Notes: generated by a model not told the origin, from the sequence alone. 64,000 nucleotides of DNA from G965216745 sp965216745 (GCA_965216745.1 OZ244191.1:744001-808000); one strand, 5' to 3'. Positions 45,008-53,941 are shown, counted from the stretch's first letter. A program made the numbers and translations.

Positions 45008-45829
45008 TATTTCTAGTAATTGTATTTTTTAGTGCTTAGGTGTATTTCAGTGTCATTTAGGATCATAGTAAGATTGTCAGCCTAACAAATAAATTGTCAG
45101 TGAAAACAAAAAATAATGGTTTCATGCCTAAGTTTAATTTCAATTCTTAATTAGTTTTTTTCGTGATTTATTAGTCATAGTTTGGTATATACAATCCTAT
45201 GAGCTTTGTTCATCTTGGCTGAATTACAATACATTTTAAGCCAATAAATAACATATAAACGTCTTATGTTTGTTGATTTTGATATCTATTGTGGCTATAC
45301 TCATCATGGTATACCATCAAAAAAATACATAAGTCATATAATGGGATGACGAAAAAATAATTTTTTCAAACGTATCACAAGATTCCAAAAAATCAGAAGA
45401 CCAGAATAATATATATTATACAATGAAGATTATTATTAATACTTCATGAAATTTCCACGAAGAACATCATGGATAAAAAAATCCATTGTTCTTTTTTTTG
45501 AATATAAAACAATGAAACGCATCCAAGTTATCACATCTTCTTACGAGTATTTTAATTTCACACAAAAAAAAAACATTTTTACAACAAAGACAAAAAATAT
45601 AAAAACTAAAATTTATCAAAATCATAAAAAGCCACATGCGCAACAAACTCTACTAAATTAATAGAATCTTTAAATAATTAAAATTATAAAAGTGTTTTCC
45701 ATCAAGTATTAAAAAAATATATCTGTTACAGCACAGAGAATGAAAATTTGATTTTTTATATAGTATTACAATTCGCTTCAAAAAATTTAGAATTATTAAC
45801 TTTTTAGCTTTTTTGTATTAGTGTATAAA
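45008..45829. other. Long non-coding region with a gene remnant
   Basis: More than 800 bases follow the PSAP-repeat gene. A decayed gene can be read at 45252-45449. A 71-codon frame at 45446-45661 (MKFPRRTSWIKKSIV start) is open but Lys/Thr/Asn-rich from poly-A sequence and has no ribosome-binding site, so I do not call it a gene. Nothing else is recognised. Confidence 0.4.
45252..45449 (+). pseudogene. Remnant of a decayed membrane-anchored gene
   Basis: In one frame the plus strand reads HINVLCLLILISIVAILIMV and YHQKNT, then two stops (45330 and 45339), then WDDEKIIFSNVSQDSKKSED and QNNIYYTMKIIINTS ending at TGA 45447-45449. A single hydrophobic helix followed by a polar tail is the same plan as the intact orphans around it. 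With no start and two internal stops it is most likely dead. Confidence 0.42.
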
Positions 45830-46240
45830 ATGTATCAGTTGACCAGGAATTCTATAATGACTTTTTTATTTAAAGTTTTAACCTTGCTTATCAATTTAAC
45901 AAAATTATCTACTTTTGCGAGTTTGGGAATATGTTTGCCAATTGTCTTTACGACTGTTATTATCACAGCTTTCGCAAAGTTAGACATTGATAATTTAAAA
46001 AAACTAGAGGCAATTACCACAGAGTACCTTGCAAAAGTTATTAATGATTTTTGGGAAAAATTAAATCAACAGCTAGGAACGAATTTTCCATCAAGCTACA
46101 CTGAAAACAATGAAATTATTGAAGAATTCACGCATGAAGATGATGCTGTTAATACTAATGAATACAACTCACCTTCAACTAAATTCGAAAACACAAAACA
46201 AATCAAAACAAATTTTGATAAAGACAACAAATATGAATAA
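45830..46240 (+). CDS. Small orphan membrane-anchored protein (136 aa)
   Basis: About 136 residues from ATG 45830 (GTG 45821 is in frame just upstream). A long hydrophobic region near residues 10-50 (MTFLFKVLTLLINLTKLSTF then ASLGICLPIVFTTVIITAF) could form one or two membrane helices. The rest is a polar tail rich in Asn, Glu and Thr (EIIEEFTHEDDAVNTNEYNS). No family was recognised. It is followed after 180 bases by the duplicated-helix protein on the same strand. No clear ribosome-binding site. Confidence 0.5.
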   Translation: MYQLTRNSIMTFLFKVLTLLINLTKLSTFASLGICLPIVFTTVIITAFAKLDIDNLKKLEAITTEYLAKVINDFWEKLNQQLGTNFPSSYTENNEIIEEFTHEDDAVNTNEYNSPSTKFENTKQIKTNFDKDNKYE

Positions 46241-46420
46241 AAAAATATTTTTGAAATTCAATCACAGACAAAATGAAATTGCTCTTAATAATAAAGATAA
46301 ATAAAAATGAATTTAATGAATAGAAACGCAATTATTGAATAATTTCTGTTTATATTAACTAATAATTAAAACCTAGATATTAATATGTTAATTATACACT
46401 ACTTTACTTAAGGCATCATT

Positions 46421-47179
46421 ATGAACGATACAGAAAGATTTAATTTATTCAATAAAGCAAAGTTTTTTGACATAAAATCATTAAGAAACGTAAGTAACAC
46501 ACAATCTAAAAAAATCGCTATTTTTGTTTTTCCAGCTTCTGTGACTGCATGTGCTTTGGTTTTATTTTTAAACAGTTTAATTCGTAAATTAGAAATGTTT
46601 GTTAGAAAATATACACCAAAAATTGATAACTTTTCATTGTTTGTTGCATTTTTTTTTGTATGCAGCACTTTAAGTTTGATGGCATATACATTAACAAATA
46701 TAACGATTAAATATCAAAACCACAATAAAATCACAATCGAAGAATCGGCAGAAAACGAAAATGATTCAGAAAACGAAAATTCCAACCAAAGGATTACTGA
46801 AGCAATTTTAAAAAGCAATAATCTACCTAAAGTGATTTCCTTGACCATCTTTTGTGTTACTCTAATCTCATGCTTGATCGTTTATCTTTTAACTAATTTG
46901 ATTTCTAAATCAGCATTATTCATCAGTAAGCATATACCAAAAATTAACAATGTATTTCCACTGATTTCAGCATTGCTTGTATCTGCTTGTCTTACTTTAG
47001 CTGTTTATAAATTTACAGAATACATAACTGGAGAAGAAAATGAAGTAGAACAGGAAGATATACCATTACCGCTATATGAAGTACAGGAAGATGACAATAG
47101 TAATGAATTTCTTACACAAGTAACCGAAGGTAAGGAAACACCATATTTCACAGATGAAAAAAAGATTGGTGAAAAATAA
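46421..47179 (+). CDS. Orphan membrane protein with internal duplication (252 aa)
   Basis: A 252-residue protein containing two copies of a roughly 66-residue membrane unit, at about 32-97 and 138-203. Each unit has a helix, a short basic amphipathic loop with the shared motif (Y/H)(T/I)PKI(D/N)N (64-70 and 171-177), and a second helix (for example LISALLVSACLTLAVYKFTE). The units are joined by an acidic Glu/Asn linker (ESAENENDSENENSN) and followed by an acidic tail of about 50 residues. AAGG seven bases before ATG 46421 supports the start. The family is unknown. A four-helix membrane protein with both ends on the same side is predicted. Confidence 0.62.
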   Translation: MNDTERFNLFNKAKFFDIKSLRNVSNTQSKKIAIFVFPASVTACALVLFLNSLIRKLEMFVRKYTPKIDNFSLFVAFFFVCSTLSLMAYTLTNITIKYQNHNKITIEESAENENDSENENSNQRITEAILKSNNLPKVISLTIFCVTLISCLIVYLLTNLISKSALFISKHIPKINNVFPLISALLVSACLTLAVYKFTEYITGEENEVEQEDIPLPLYEVQEDDNSNEFLTQVTEGKETPYFTDEKKIGEK

Positions 47180-48079
47180 AATCTTATGAAGATGTATATG
47201 GGAAATTATACATTTGCCATATACTTAATTCATTTCTTAAATGCATGATTTCATTTTTATAAATAAATATAATTAAATAACATTAACTATAAATTTTAAA
47301 TAATTTATACACGCATAATAAATTTTTTTGATCTACAGAATATAATCACTCACATCCATTTGACAATCAAACACTCAGCTAACCTTTCGTTCATCTCTTT
47401 AATATATTTAACAGTGCAATCTTTGATATTCAAAGTCAGTTACAATAAAAACTTCAAACAACAAGAATCATCGATCTAATGTTAAAAATAAGTTATTCTT
47501 TTGATTTGACATGAAACACACAACTACTTTACTAATTAAAAAGATTTTACAATAGTATGAGTATTATTTATTTAATTATATAGTTTGTCATGAAAATAGA
47601 AGACAAAATATTGATTGGTATTGTTGCTTGTATATGGTGATAATGTTGATTATAAATATGTCATTCATAAAGTATCTGAAGAACTCTTTGGGGTCAAGAT
47701 CTGAGCTGAGACTTATAAGAGAGTAATAAAGAGATGAAATACAATAATCTACAAAAACTGATGAAAACTTAAATTTAGATTTAATTTATCTTGAAATCAA
47801 AAAAAGTTTGTTATTGATCACTTAAATAAAATTATATTTATCAACAACAATCAATAAAGTTGAATACATAAATCAATATATTGTAAAAATATGAAAAGTA
47901 TATGAAAAAAATCAATGCTATTTTATTTAAATTAAATAATCATTAAAATGATATCATCAGAAATTGTTCTGCAAAAAAACAAATAACATGTCTAAAAACT
48001 AAGGTTATTTTTTTAACCCACAAATGCATAATATTTTAATATTTATCCTGTATAATAAATAATTTTAACTAATAAAATT
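47180..48079. other. 900-base non-coding stretch
   Basis: A long A+T-rich region between two same-strand orphan genes with stops in all frames. The only coding-like segment seen is the weak remnant at 47590-47737. No RNA gene or repeat was recognised. It probably includes the promoter of the 48080 gene. Confidence 0.35.
47590..47737 (+). pseudogene. Possible remnant of a small orphan gene
   Basis: From ATG 47590 the strand reads MKIEDKILIGIVACIW and stops. A neighbouring frame continues with YGDNVDYKYVIHKVSEELFG, VKI, a TGA and AETYKRVIKR. The pieces look like coding sequence broken by a frame change and a stop, but they are short and the evidence is weak. Confidence 0.25.
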
Positions 48080-48793
48080 ATGTTCCATCAAAATATATTT
48101 ATAGATTATATAATAAGAGTTGCCCTGGCAACGGTATTGTTTTTTGTCCTTTCTGTTATTTCAGCGATATTTAAAATATCTGCACAGCACATATCACAAA
48201 GTTATAAGAATAATATTGCTCATTCTAAGAATAATATTGCTCAAAGAATATATTATGAAGAGCGTGCGGATCTTGTCATTAAAGCCGGGAATGTATTGTA
48301 TAACACAGAAAATCTCAAAGAACTACAGGGAAGTAGTAAATATAGTCCTATAGCAATTTATCTTAGAGATAAAAAAATGAAAAAGCTTGTGAAAGAGATA
48401 TTAGGAAAAGTGGAGTGTACAGAAGAGACTATTTTGGAACTAGGATTAATTCTTGATAATGATGGACGCTTAGATCCTATTGATGATAAAATGTTTATGG
48501 AAAAAATGATGCTTAATATTAAGAATTTAAAATCAATCAAAGATGAAGATGAGACAATATCAAAAATTCGTTCATCTGATTACAAAGAACATTTAGAGAA
48601 AGATTTAAAATGTATGAAAATTTTAATTAACAGAATAGATATTGAACCCATCGAAAATATTGAAAATAGTACTATTAACAACACAAAAAATCATGAATTA
48701 GATAAATCATTTTCATCAAACGATGGAGATCCTGAAACTAAAATTGAAGATACGGAAAGTTTAGAGGAAAATTCAGAAACTATTAGTCTATAA
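48080..48793 (+). CDS. Orphan membrane-anchored protein (237 aa)
   Basis: A 237-residue protein with one membrane helix near residues 10-33 (RVALATVLFFVLSVISAIF). A small tandem duplication follows (KNNIAHSKNNIAQ, about 43-55), then a mixed helical domain (about 56-195) and an acidic Ser/Asn/Glu tail. The middle domain (for example YYEERADLVIKAGNVLYNTE) is of normal complexity and may be folded. No family recognised. It is the last gene of the third orphan island and precedes tRNA-Asn by about 100 bases. No convincing ribosome-binding site. Confidence 0.6.
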   Translation: MFHQNIFIDYIIRVALATVLFFVLSVISAIFKISAQHISQSYKNNIAHSKNNIAQRIYYEERADLVIKAGNVLYNTENLKELQGSSKYSPIAIYLRDKKMKKLVKEILGKVECTEETILELGLILDNDGRLDPIDDKMFMEKMMLNIKNLKSIKDEDETISKIRSSDYKEHLEKDLKCMKILINRIDIEPIENIENSTINNTKNHELDKSFSSNDGDPETKIEDTESLEENSETISL

Positions 48794-48850
48794 GTAATAT
48801 TGATTTAAATCAAATGAGCCAATCAAATTTAATTACTTGTATATAGGGGG

Positions 48851-48880
48851 TTTACTTCAAATATTTGTCATGATATAAGA
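48851..48880 (+). promoter_or_regulatory. Probable sigma-70 promoter of tRNA-Asn
   Basis: TTTACT (48851-48856) and TATAAG (48875-48880) are separated by 18 bases, with the tRNA beginning 15 bases after the second box. This spacing fits a housekeeping promoter starting just before the tRNA. The boxes are imperfect and this DNA is A+T-rich, so the call is tentative. Confidence 0.4.
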
Positions 48881-48894
48881 AAAAGTATGATCAT

Positions 48895-48970
48895 TCCCCG
48901 ATAGCTCAGTTGGTAGAGCAAGTGGCTGTTAACCACTGTGTCGTTGGTTCGAGCCCAGCTCGGGGAGCCA
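48895..48970 (+). tRNA. tRNA-Asn (anticodon GTT)
   Basis: A complete cloverleaf: acceptor stem TCCCCGA/TCGGGGA, D arm GCTC...GAGC, anticodon stem AGTGG/CCACT with loop CTGTTAA (anticodon GTT at 48928-48930), variable loop GTGTC, T arm GTTGG-TTCGAGC-CCAGC, discriminator G, and an encoded CCA at 48968-48970. It reads AAC and AAU codons, which are heavily used in this Asn-rich proteome. It is the only tRNA gene seen in the window. A T8 run about 20 bases downstream might aid termination. Confidence 0.97.
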
Positions 48971-49454
48971 ACTTCTTTAAATACACATTGTTTTTTTTCC
49001 ATTTATGTTCATGTTCAACTTACTCACATAATTTTTTTTGGTTTATTCATTTACTAGTTTATAAGTCAAGCACAAAAAAAACAATCTCATGATCACCTTA
49101 TGTTTCTCATATAACAAATTAATTTATATCTAACAACAAACTCTATTTCTGAAATGGTTAATAACAGCGGAACAATTTAAAACATATTTTATAATATTTA
49201 TTTTATCAAAAAACATGATTATAATATCGGCAAATAAATATTTTATAAAATCTCATTTTCCAAAGAATCAATTTATCATTATCAAGCTCTAAGTAAATAT
49301 ATTTAACTTTTGACTCATACGCTCAATAAAAATAGACATTAAGCTCTAGCAATACCTATCTAACTAAAAAAAACCAGCTTATTAATTATAAAGAGTAATT
49401 AACAATTGATGTAATGTATATAAAAAGTATAAAATAAAAAAAAACAGGCAAACA
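48971..49454. other. Intergenic region, no gene seen
   Basis: About 480 A+T-rich bases between tRNA-Asn and the antiporter gene. A 60-codon frame overlapping the tRNA is a shadow of the RNA gene. No other coding or structural feature is supported. The antiporter promoter should be near the right end. Confidence 0.4.
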
Positions 49455-50852
49455 ATGACATCTATTTTATATTCCATATTAATACCAATTATTGCATCTT
49501 TGCTATCTGCAATTACCAAAAAACATCTTAGATCATCAATTAATATTACAAGTGCAATTTTGTGCTTTATAAATACAACGTTACATTGGCAAACAAACCT
49601 TGATTACATTGATCTCAATTACTTAGAAGGTCTACCTATAGTTTTAAACATAGACAATATGGGTTATATTTTTGCGCTCATGATATCTTTTTTGTATATT
49701 CCTGCCTCAATTTATACAATTGGATATTTTGATTATCACAATGATGGAAATCAATCTCGATTTTTTGTTTTTTTTAATTTATCTATAGCTTCTACAATTG
49801 GAATTGCATTTTCAGGCAATCTTATAACAATGTTTTTATTTTATGAAATACTTACTTTATCAACATACCCTTTAGTAACACATTACTCTACTGAAGAATC
49901 AATCAAAGCAGGAAGGATATACATAGGTCATCTTATGGGAACTTCCTTACTGTTTTTTTTACCTGCAATATTCTTTTCATGGTATCACAATGGATCTTTT
50001 GACTTTGTGCAATTAAACGTAAGTCCTGAATGGAGCATATTGATATTTTGCCTTTATATATATGGAATTGGTAAAATAGCTTTATTCCCATTACACTCAT
50101 GGCTCCCTTCAGCTATGGTGGCACCTACTCCTGTTAGTGCTTTATTACATGCAGTGGCAGTAGTAAAATCTGGTGTGTTTATTTTGATCAAAATAAGTAC
50201 ATATATGTTTATAGCAATGCATTGTCAATATATACTATTGATTATAGCCAGCATTACAGTTTTAGTCTCTTCTTTCATGGCTTTAAATAGCGACACAATA
50301 AAAGCAAGATTAGCTTATTCTACAATTAGTCAATTGTCTTATATATGTCTTGGCATCAGCCAATTTGCTAATACTACAACCCATGCAATTTTTCAAGAAC
50401 CACTGATTACCATGTCATATATGATATTTCATTCATTTGCTAAGATCACTTTGTTTTTCGTGGCAGGAATAATATACTCTATTACAGGTATCACAAAAAT
50501 AAAAGATGTGGCAGGATTGGGGAAAATAATTCCAATACCCATGATATCATTTGCAATAGGTTCACTGGCAATGATAGGCTTACCTCCTACTGTAAACTTT
50601 TGGGCTAAAACATTGTTAATCAATAACTCACAAGAAATAACAGTAACATTGGTTATATTACTAAGTACTATACTTAATGTTGTATACTTAATGACAATAG
50701 TATATGACAGTTTTTTTGGATCTATCGATCAAAAAGTTGTAATAAAACCCAAAAATTTTAACTATTATATAATGGCTACTTCTTCTTCAATTACAGCATT
50801 AATTGTAGTTATTTCATTTTTCTTATTAATTACAACTGGAGTATTGATTTAA
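49455..50852 (+). CDS. MrpD/NuoN-type proton-conducting membrane subunit
   Basis: A 465-residue polytopic protein of the proton-conducting transporter (Proton_antipo_M) family. Signatures include FLFYEILTLSTYPLV (glutamate in helix 5) near 135-149, FPLHSWLPSAMVAPTPVSALLHAVAVVKSG near 210-239 shown here in two parts (FPLHSWLPSAMVAPTPVSAL, then LHAVAVVKSG), and LAYSTISQLSYICLG. Length and the HSWLP/APTPVSALLHA pattern suit monovalent cation/proton antiporter subunit D (MnhD/MrpD) as well as NuoM/NuoN. No other Mrp or Nuo genes are adjacent. AGG seven bases before the ATG supports the start. It acts in the inner membrane and moves protons, probably with sodium exchange. Confidence 0.82.
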   Translation: MTSILYSILIPIIASLLSAITKKHLRSSINITSAILCFINTTLHWQTNLDYIDLNYLEGLPIVLNIDNMGYIFALMISFLYIPASIYTIGYFDYHNDGNQSRFFVFFNLSIASTIGIAFSGNLITMFLFYEILTLSTYPLVTHYSTEESIKAGRIYIGHLMGTSLLFFLPAIFFSWYHNGSFDFVQLNVSPEWSILIFCLYIYGIGKIALFPLHSWLPSAMVAPTPVSALLHAVAVVKSGVFILIKISTYMFIAMHCQYILLIIASITVLVSSFMALNSDTIKARLAYSTISQLSYICLGISQFANTTTHAIFQEPLITMSYMIFHSFAKITLFFVAGIIYSITGITKIKDVAGLGKIIPIPMISFAIGSLAMIGLPPTVNFWAKTLLINNSQEITVTLVILLSTILNVVYLMTIVYDSFFGSIDQKVVIKPKNFNYYIMATSSSITALIVVISFFLLITTGVLI

Positions 50853-50930
50853 TTTAAAAAAATCTATTCATTGAATGTTATATTATCTTTGAATAAAATT
50901 AAAAATAAAATAAATGTAAAATAAGAAAAT

Positions 50931-52094
50931 ATGTTCGACTTCACTCAATCATTAGCAAAAGATCTAATAAATTACATTTATAAGTATAATGACGGAATAT
51001 TCTCAATAATCAAAATAGACAATATAAGCATTATCTCTATATATGAAACACCAAAATTTATAGAGTCACAAATTTCATCTTTGTATAATATATTATCTAA
51101 AATAGACAACAGTTTAGTATTAGAAAATTCGTATAATTCATTCTTTCTTGTTACCACAAATTTATCCGAAAGTGATTTTATAAAAAAAATACAATCATCT
51201 GTACGAAATAACTCTAATTTCAAAACCACGATTGGTTTTTGTTTTTTCACTAAATCAAGCGACCCAAAAACAATCATAAAACAATCATTAGCTTCATTAG
51301 AAATAGCATCTGAATTTAATCAGAATTATTTATGCTATAACAGGTCTTGGATGTTAATTGATAATTATTATAATCAAATCAACTCTGTGGAAAAATTTAA
51401 AAAATCTATACAAAAGAATGATATAAAGATAATTTTTCAACCAGTAATAGGCACAAAAGATCTCAAAACAGAATTTTACGAAACTTTACTTAGAATAAAT
51501 TCACAAGAAGATCTCAAATGCATAGATAAAACAATAATAAATGCAGAAAAAATTGGAATAATTGATATTATTGATCTCAAGATTTTGCATCTAGCAATAC
51601 AAAAACTAAAATCTAATACCGAAGTAAAACTATCAATCAACATTTCTTGTAAAACCGCCGAGAGCGATAATTGGCTTGATGATTGTAAGAACTTGTTAGT
51701 CAAGATACCGACAATAGCTAAAAGATTGATAATTGAAATCACAGAAACTAATATTAGAATAAATCTAAATCAAATCAAAAAATTCACAGAAACAATGCGT
51801 AGTGTTGGATGTAAAATAGCAATTGATGATTTTGGAGCAGGATACACTTCATTTAATGAGTTAAAATTTCTTGAAATAGATTTTATAAAAATAGATGGGT
51901 TTTTTATAAAAAAAATACACCAAAATGAACATAATTTGAATTATGTAAAATATGTAGTAAACATAGCAAAAGCATTAAATGCCAAAACAGTTGCAGAATT
52001 TGTAGAGAATGACAAAATATTAGAAATTTTAAAAAATATTGATGTTGATTATGTGCAAGGTAATTTCATTGGAAAACCTTCCGATAAAATATAA
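50931..52094 (+). CDS. EAL-domain protein, likely cyclic-di-GMP phosphodiesterase
   Basis: A 387-residue protein. The C-terminal EAL domain (about 160-385) keeps the residues expected for activity: the motif appears as ETLLRIN, followed by the Asn in SINISCK, the Glu in IIEITET, AIDDFGAGYTSF (DDFG), FIKIDGFFIKK (Lys) and TVAEFVEN (Glu). It ends near YVQGNFIGKPS, matching the usual QGY-like end. EAL enzymes hydrolyse cyclic di-GMP. The N-terminal 150 residues resemble a degenerate GGDEF-like fold without the GGDEF signature. No membrane segment is seen. It ends two bases before the convergent cdsA. Activity is inferred from intact motifs. Confidence 0.85.
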   Translation: MFDFTQSLAKDLINYIYKYNDGIFSIIKIDNISIISIYETPKFIESQISSLYNILSKIDNSLVLENSYNSFFLVTTNLSESDFIKKIQSSVRNNSNFKTTIGFCFFTKSSDPKTIIKQSLASLEIASEFNQNYLCYNRSWMLIDNYYNQINSVEKFKKSIQKNDIKIIFQPVIGTKDLKTEFYETLLRINSQEDLKCIDKTIINAEKIGIIDIIDLKILHLAIQKLKSNTEVKLSINISCKTAESDNWLDDCKNLLVKIPTIAKRLIIEITETNIRINLNQIKKFTETMRSVGCKIAIDDFGAGYTSFNELKFLEIDFIKIDGFFIKKIHQNEHNLNYVKYVVNIAKALNAKTVAEFVENDKILEILKNIDVDYVQGNFIGKPSDKI

Positions 52095-52096
52095 AT

Positions 52097-52708
52097 TCAT
52101 ACAAAAAATAGCATAATTGGAGCAGAAATAATAAAACTATCAGTTCTATCCATCAAACCACCATGTCCAGGTATAGAAGAACCACTATTAGAGACACCAA
52201 AGCTACGCTTAATATAAGATTGAATCATATCACCGAACTGAGATGTTATAGATATAAAACCACTTAAGAGAAAATATTTCATACCTAGACTTGAAAAAGC
52301 TCCAAAAAAAAATCCAGATATTATAGAGGATAAAAATCCCCCAAAAGCACCCTCCCAAGTTTTATTTGGGCTTATTGATGGAAACATTTTTCTTTTTCCA
52401 AACAGATTTCCAGTAATATACGCAAAAACATCAGTAGAAAAAATACAACATATCATCCAATATAAAACAAAAGGATCGACGCTATATATATAAATACAAG
52501 AAGAATTTGGCAAAAGAATCAAAAATGGGGCAATCAAATAAAATTTCTTTATGTTCATAAAAGATAATAATTCCCTACACTGAGCCCAAGTTAAAATTAA
52601 TAATGAACAATAAAATGAGATTCCACCAAAATAAAATACAATACAAATAGATAAAACAATAAGAATTGATGATATTGTTCTTTTAATAAAGTTGTTGCCC
52701 AGCACCAT
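52097..52708 (-). CDS. cdsA: Phosphatidate cytidylyltransferase
   Basis: A 203-residue membrane enzyme, shorter than the usual 270-285, with several hydrophobic segments. The C-terminal part holds the family signature (GDMIQSYIKRSFGVSNSGSS, then IPGHGGLMDRTDS), and FGKRKMFPSISPNKTWEGAFGG near 104-125 is also conserved. The N-terminal helices are fewer than in Escherichia coli CdsA. It makes CDP-diacylglycerol from phosphatidate and CTP, feeding pssA. Its start overlaps uppS by 26 bases, forming the common frr-uppS-cdsA operon. AGGAG lies just two bases before the ATG. Confidence 0.92.
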   Translation of the reverse strand: MVLGNNFIKRTISSILIVLSICIVFYFGGISFYCSLLILTWAQCRELLSFMNIKKFYLIAPFLILLPNSSCIYIYSVDPFVLYWMICCIFSTDVFAYITGNLFGKRKMFPSISPNKTWEGAFGGFLSSIISGFFFGAFSSLGMKYFLLSGFISITSQFGDMIQSYIKRSFGVSNSGSSIPGHGGLMDRTDSFIISAPIMLFFV

Positions 52709-53369
52709 ATCTCCTTTTTCTCAAATTAAAATCATCAATTGCTTCTCTTAAATCATCAAAAGAAAAATCTGGCCATAATTTGTCTGAAAAATATAATTCA
52801 GTGTATGCAAGATTCATGAGAAGAAAATTGCTTAGCCTCTTTTCTCCACCAGTTCTTATCAACAAATCAGGATCAGAATTGGTATACATCATACTCTGAA
52901 TAAGTTGATATGTAATATCATGTGGTTCAAATTTATATTGTATGATTTTCCTCACAACTTCTGTCATCTCTTGTCTAGCTCCATAACCTAATGCTACATT
53001 GAGTATCAAAGAATCACATCCAATAGTAGATTGATGGACTTTTGAAATCAAATTCAATATATCTGGAGGAAATTTTGATAAATCGCCAATAAAATTAATC
53101 TTCACATCCATTTGTCGTAAAATTGAAATTTTATTTACTAGAGCTGAATGAATTATATACATGATTTTGGATAAAATGGATTCAGGACGATTCCAATTTT
53201 CATCAGAAAAAGCAAAAATAGTGAGCGTAGGAATTTCAAAATAAAGACAGTGTTTAAGAAGATTAATGGCATTTTCCATTCCTTTTAGGTAACCCTCTGA
53301 AAGACTACAGGAATTTCTAATCGACCATCTTAAGTTGCCATCCATAATAACAGCTAAATGTTTCAACAA
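52683..53369 (-). CDS. uppS: Isoprenyl transferase (undecaprenyl diphosphate synthase)
   Basis: A 228-residue cis-prenyltransferase. LKHLAVIMDGNLRWS at the N-terminus is region I with the catalytic aspartate. FAFSDENWNRPESI near 59-72 is region III, and DLLIRTGGEKRLSNFLL near 179-195 and ELYFSDKLWPDF near 201-212 are regions IV-V. It makes the C55 carrier lipid for cell-wall glycans. The conserved HLAVIMDGN lies so close to the N-terminus that a TTG start (53369 or 53366) must be used; no ATG is available before it. It overlaps cdsA downstream and follows frr by 17 bases. Its presence fits with mreC in suggesting some envelope glycan synthesis. Confidence 0.93.
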   Translation of the reverse strand: MLKHLAVIMDGNLRWSIRNSCSLSEGYLKGMENAINLLKHCLYFEIPTLTIFAFSDENWNRPESILSKIMYIIHSALVNKISILRQMDVKINFIGDLSKFPPDILNLISKVHQSTIGCDSLILNVALGYGARQEMTEVVRKIIQYKFEPHDITYQLIQSMMYTNSDPDLLIRTGGEKRLSNFLLMNLAYTELYFSDKLWPDFSFDDLREAIDDFNLRKRRYGAGQQLY

Positions 53370-53386
53370 TTATCTACTTTTCCCAA

Positions 53387-53941
53387 TTAAAATTCTTGAA
53401 TTTCTTTATGTTTGCTGATAAGAATAGAATGCACCTTAGATTCAATATTATCAACGATACTATCAATGTTTTTTATACTTTGATGCATGTCATCTTCTGA
53501 GATTTCACCAGATCTCTCATGAGTTTTTATTTTAGAAATAAATGTTCTCCTTATATTTCTCAAAGCAACCTTGCAGTTTTCCTCATAATTTGAAGCAGCT
53601 TTCTTCAAATCCATTCTTCTTTGCTCTGTTAAATCAGGTAATATAACACGCAACATATTTCCTTCTATTGTAGGGTGCAAACCTAAACCAGAAGATAATA
53701 TAGCCTTGTTAACTTCAGATATATTTTGGGAATCCCATACTTTAACAGACAAAGTTTTGGAAGAAGAAACTGTAACGCTTGCCAATTGATTTAACTTAGA
53801 TTTTCCACCATAAGAATTTACAGATACAGATTCCAAAATAGCAGGATGAGGTTTTCCAGTTCTAACACTATCAACATCTTTTTGAAACTCATTTAAAGTA
53901 GCTTCCAATTTACTTTCAAGATCTTGAATCAAACCTTCCAT
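53387..53941 (-). CDS. frr: Ribosome recycling factor
   Basis: A 184-residue RRF, the normal length. It begins with a helix (LIQDLESKLEATLNEFQKDV) followed by VRTGKPHPAILESVSVNSYG, the signature region, and has a second long helix region (TEQRRMDLKKAASNYEENCK). It splits post-termination ribosomes with EF-G. AGGA lies nine bases before the ATG. It is the first gene of the frr-uppS-cdsA unit. The usual upstream pyrH and tsf are not adjacent here, so the wider operon has been broken up. Confidence 0.95.
   Translation of the reverse strand: MEGLIQDLESKLEATLNEFQKDVDSVRTGKPHPAILESVSVNSYGGKSKLNQLASVTVSSSKTLSVKVWDSQNISEVNKAILSSGLGLHPTIEGNMLRVILPDLTEQRRMDLKKAASNYEENCKVALRNIRRTFISKIKTHERSGEISEDDMHQSIKNIDSIVDNIESKVHSILISKHKEIQEF

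Noticed and set aside
44562..45032. 156-codon frame overlapping the PSAP-repeat gene in another phase, plus two minus-strand frames there
   Set aside because: Open only because the underlying DNA repeat lacks stops in several frames. The 182-residue frame has the membrane helix and the sensible composition.
45446..45661. 71-codon plus-strand frame starting MKFPRRTSW
   Set aside because: Made mostly of Lys, Thr and Asn from poly-A DNA, with no ribosome-binding site. It overlaps the end of a pseudogene remnant.
48910..49092. 60-codon frame overlapping tRNA-Asn
   Set aside because: Its first third is the tRNA itself, and the rest is A+T-rich filler.
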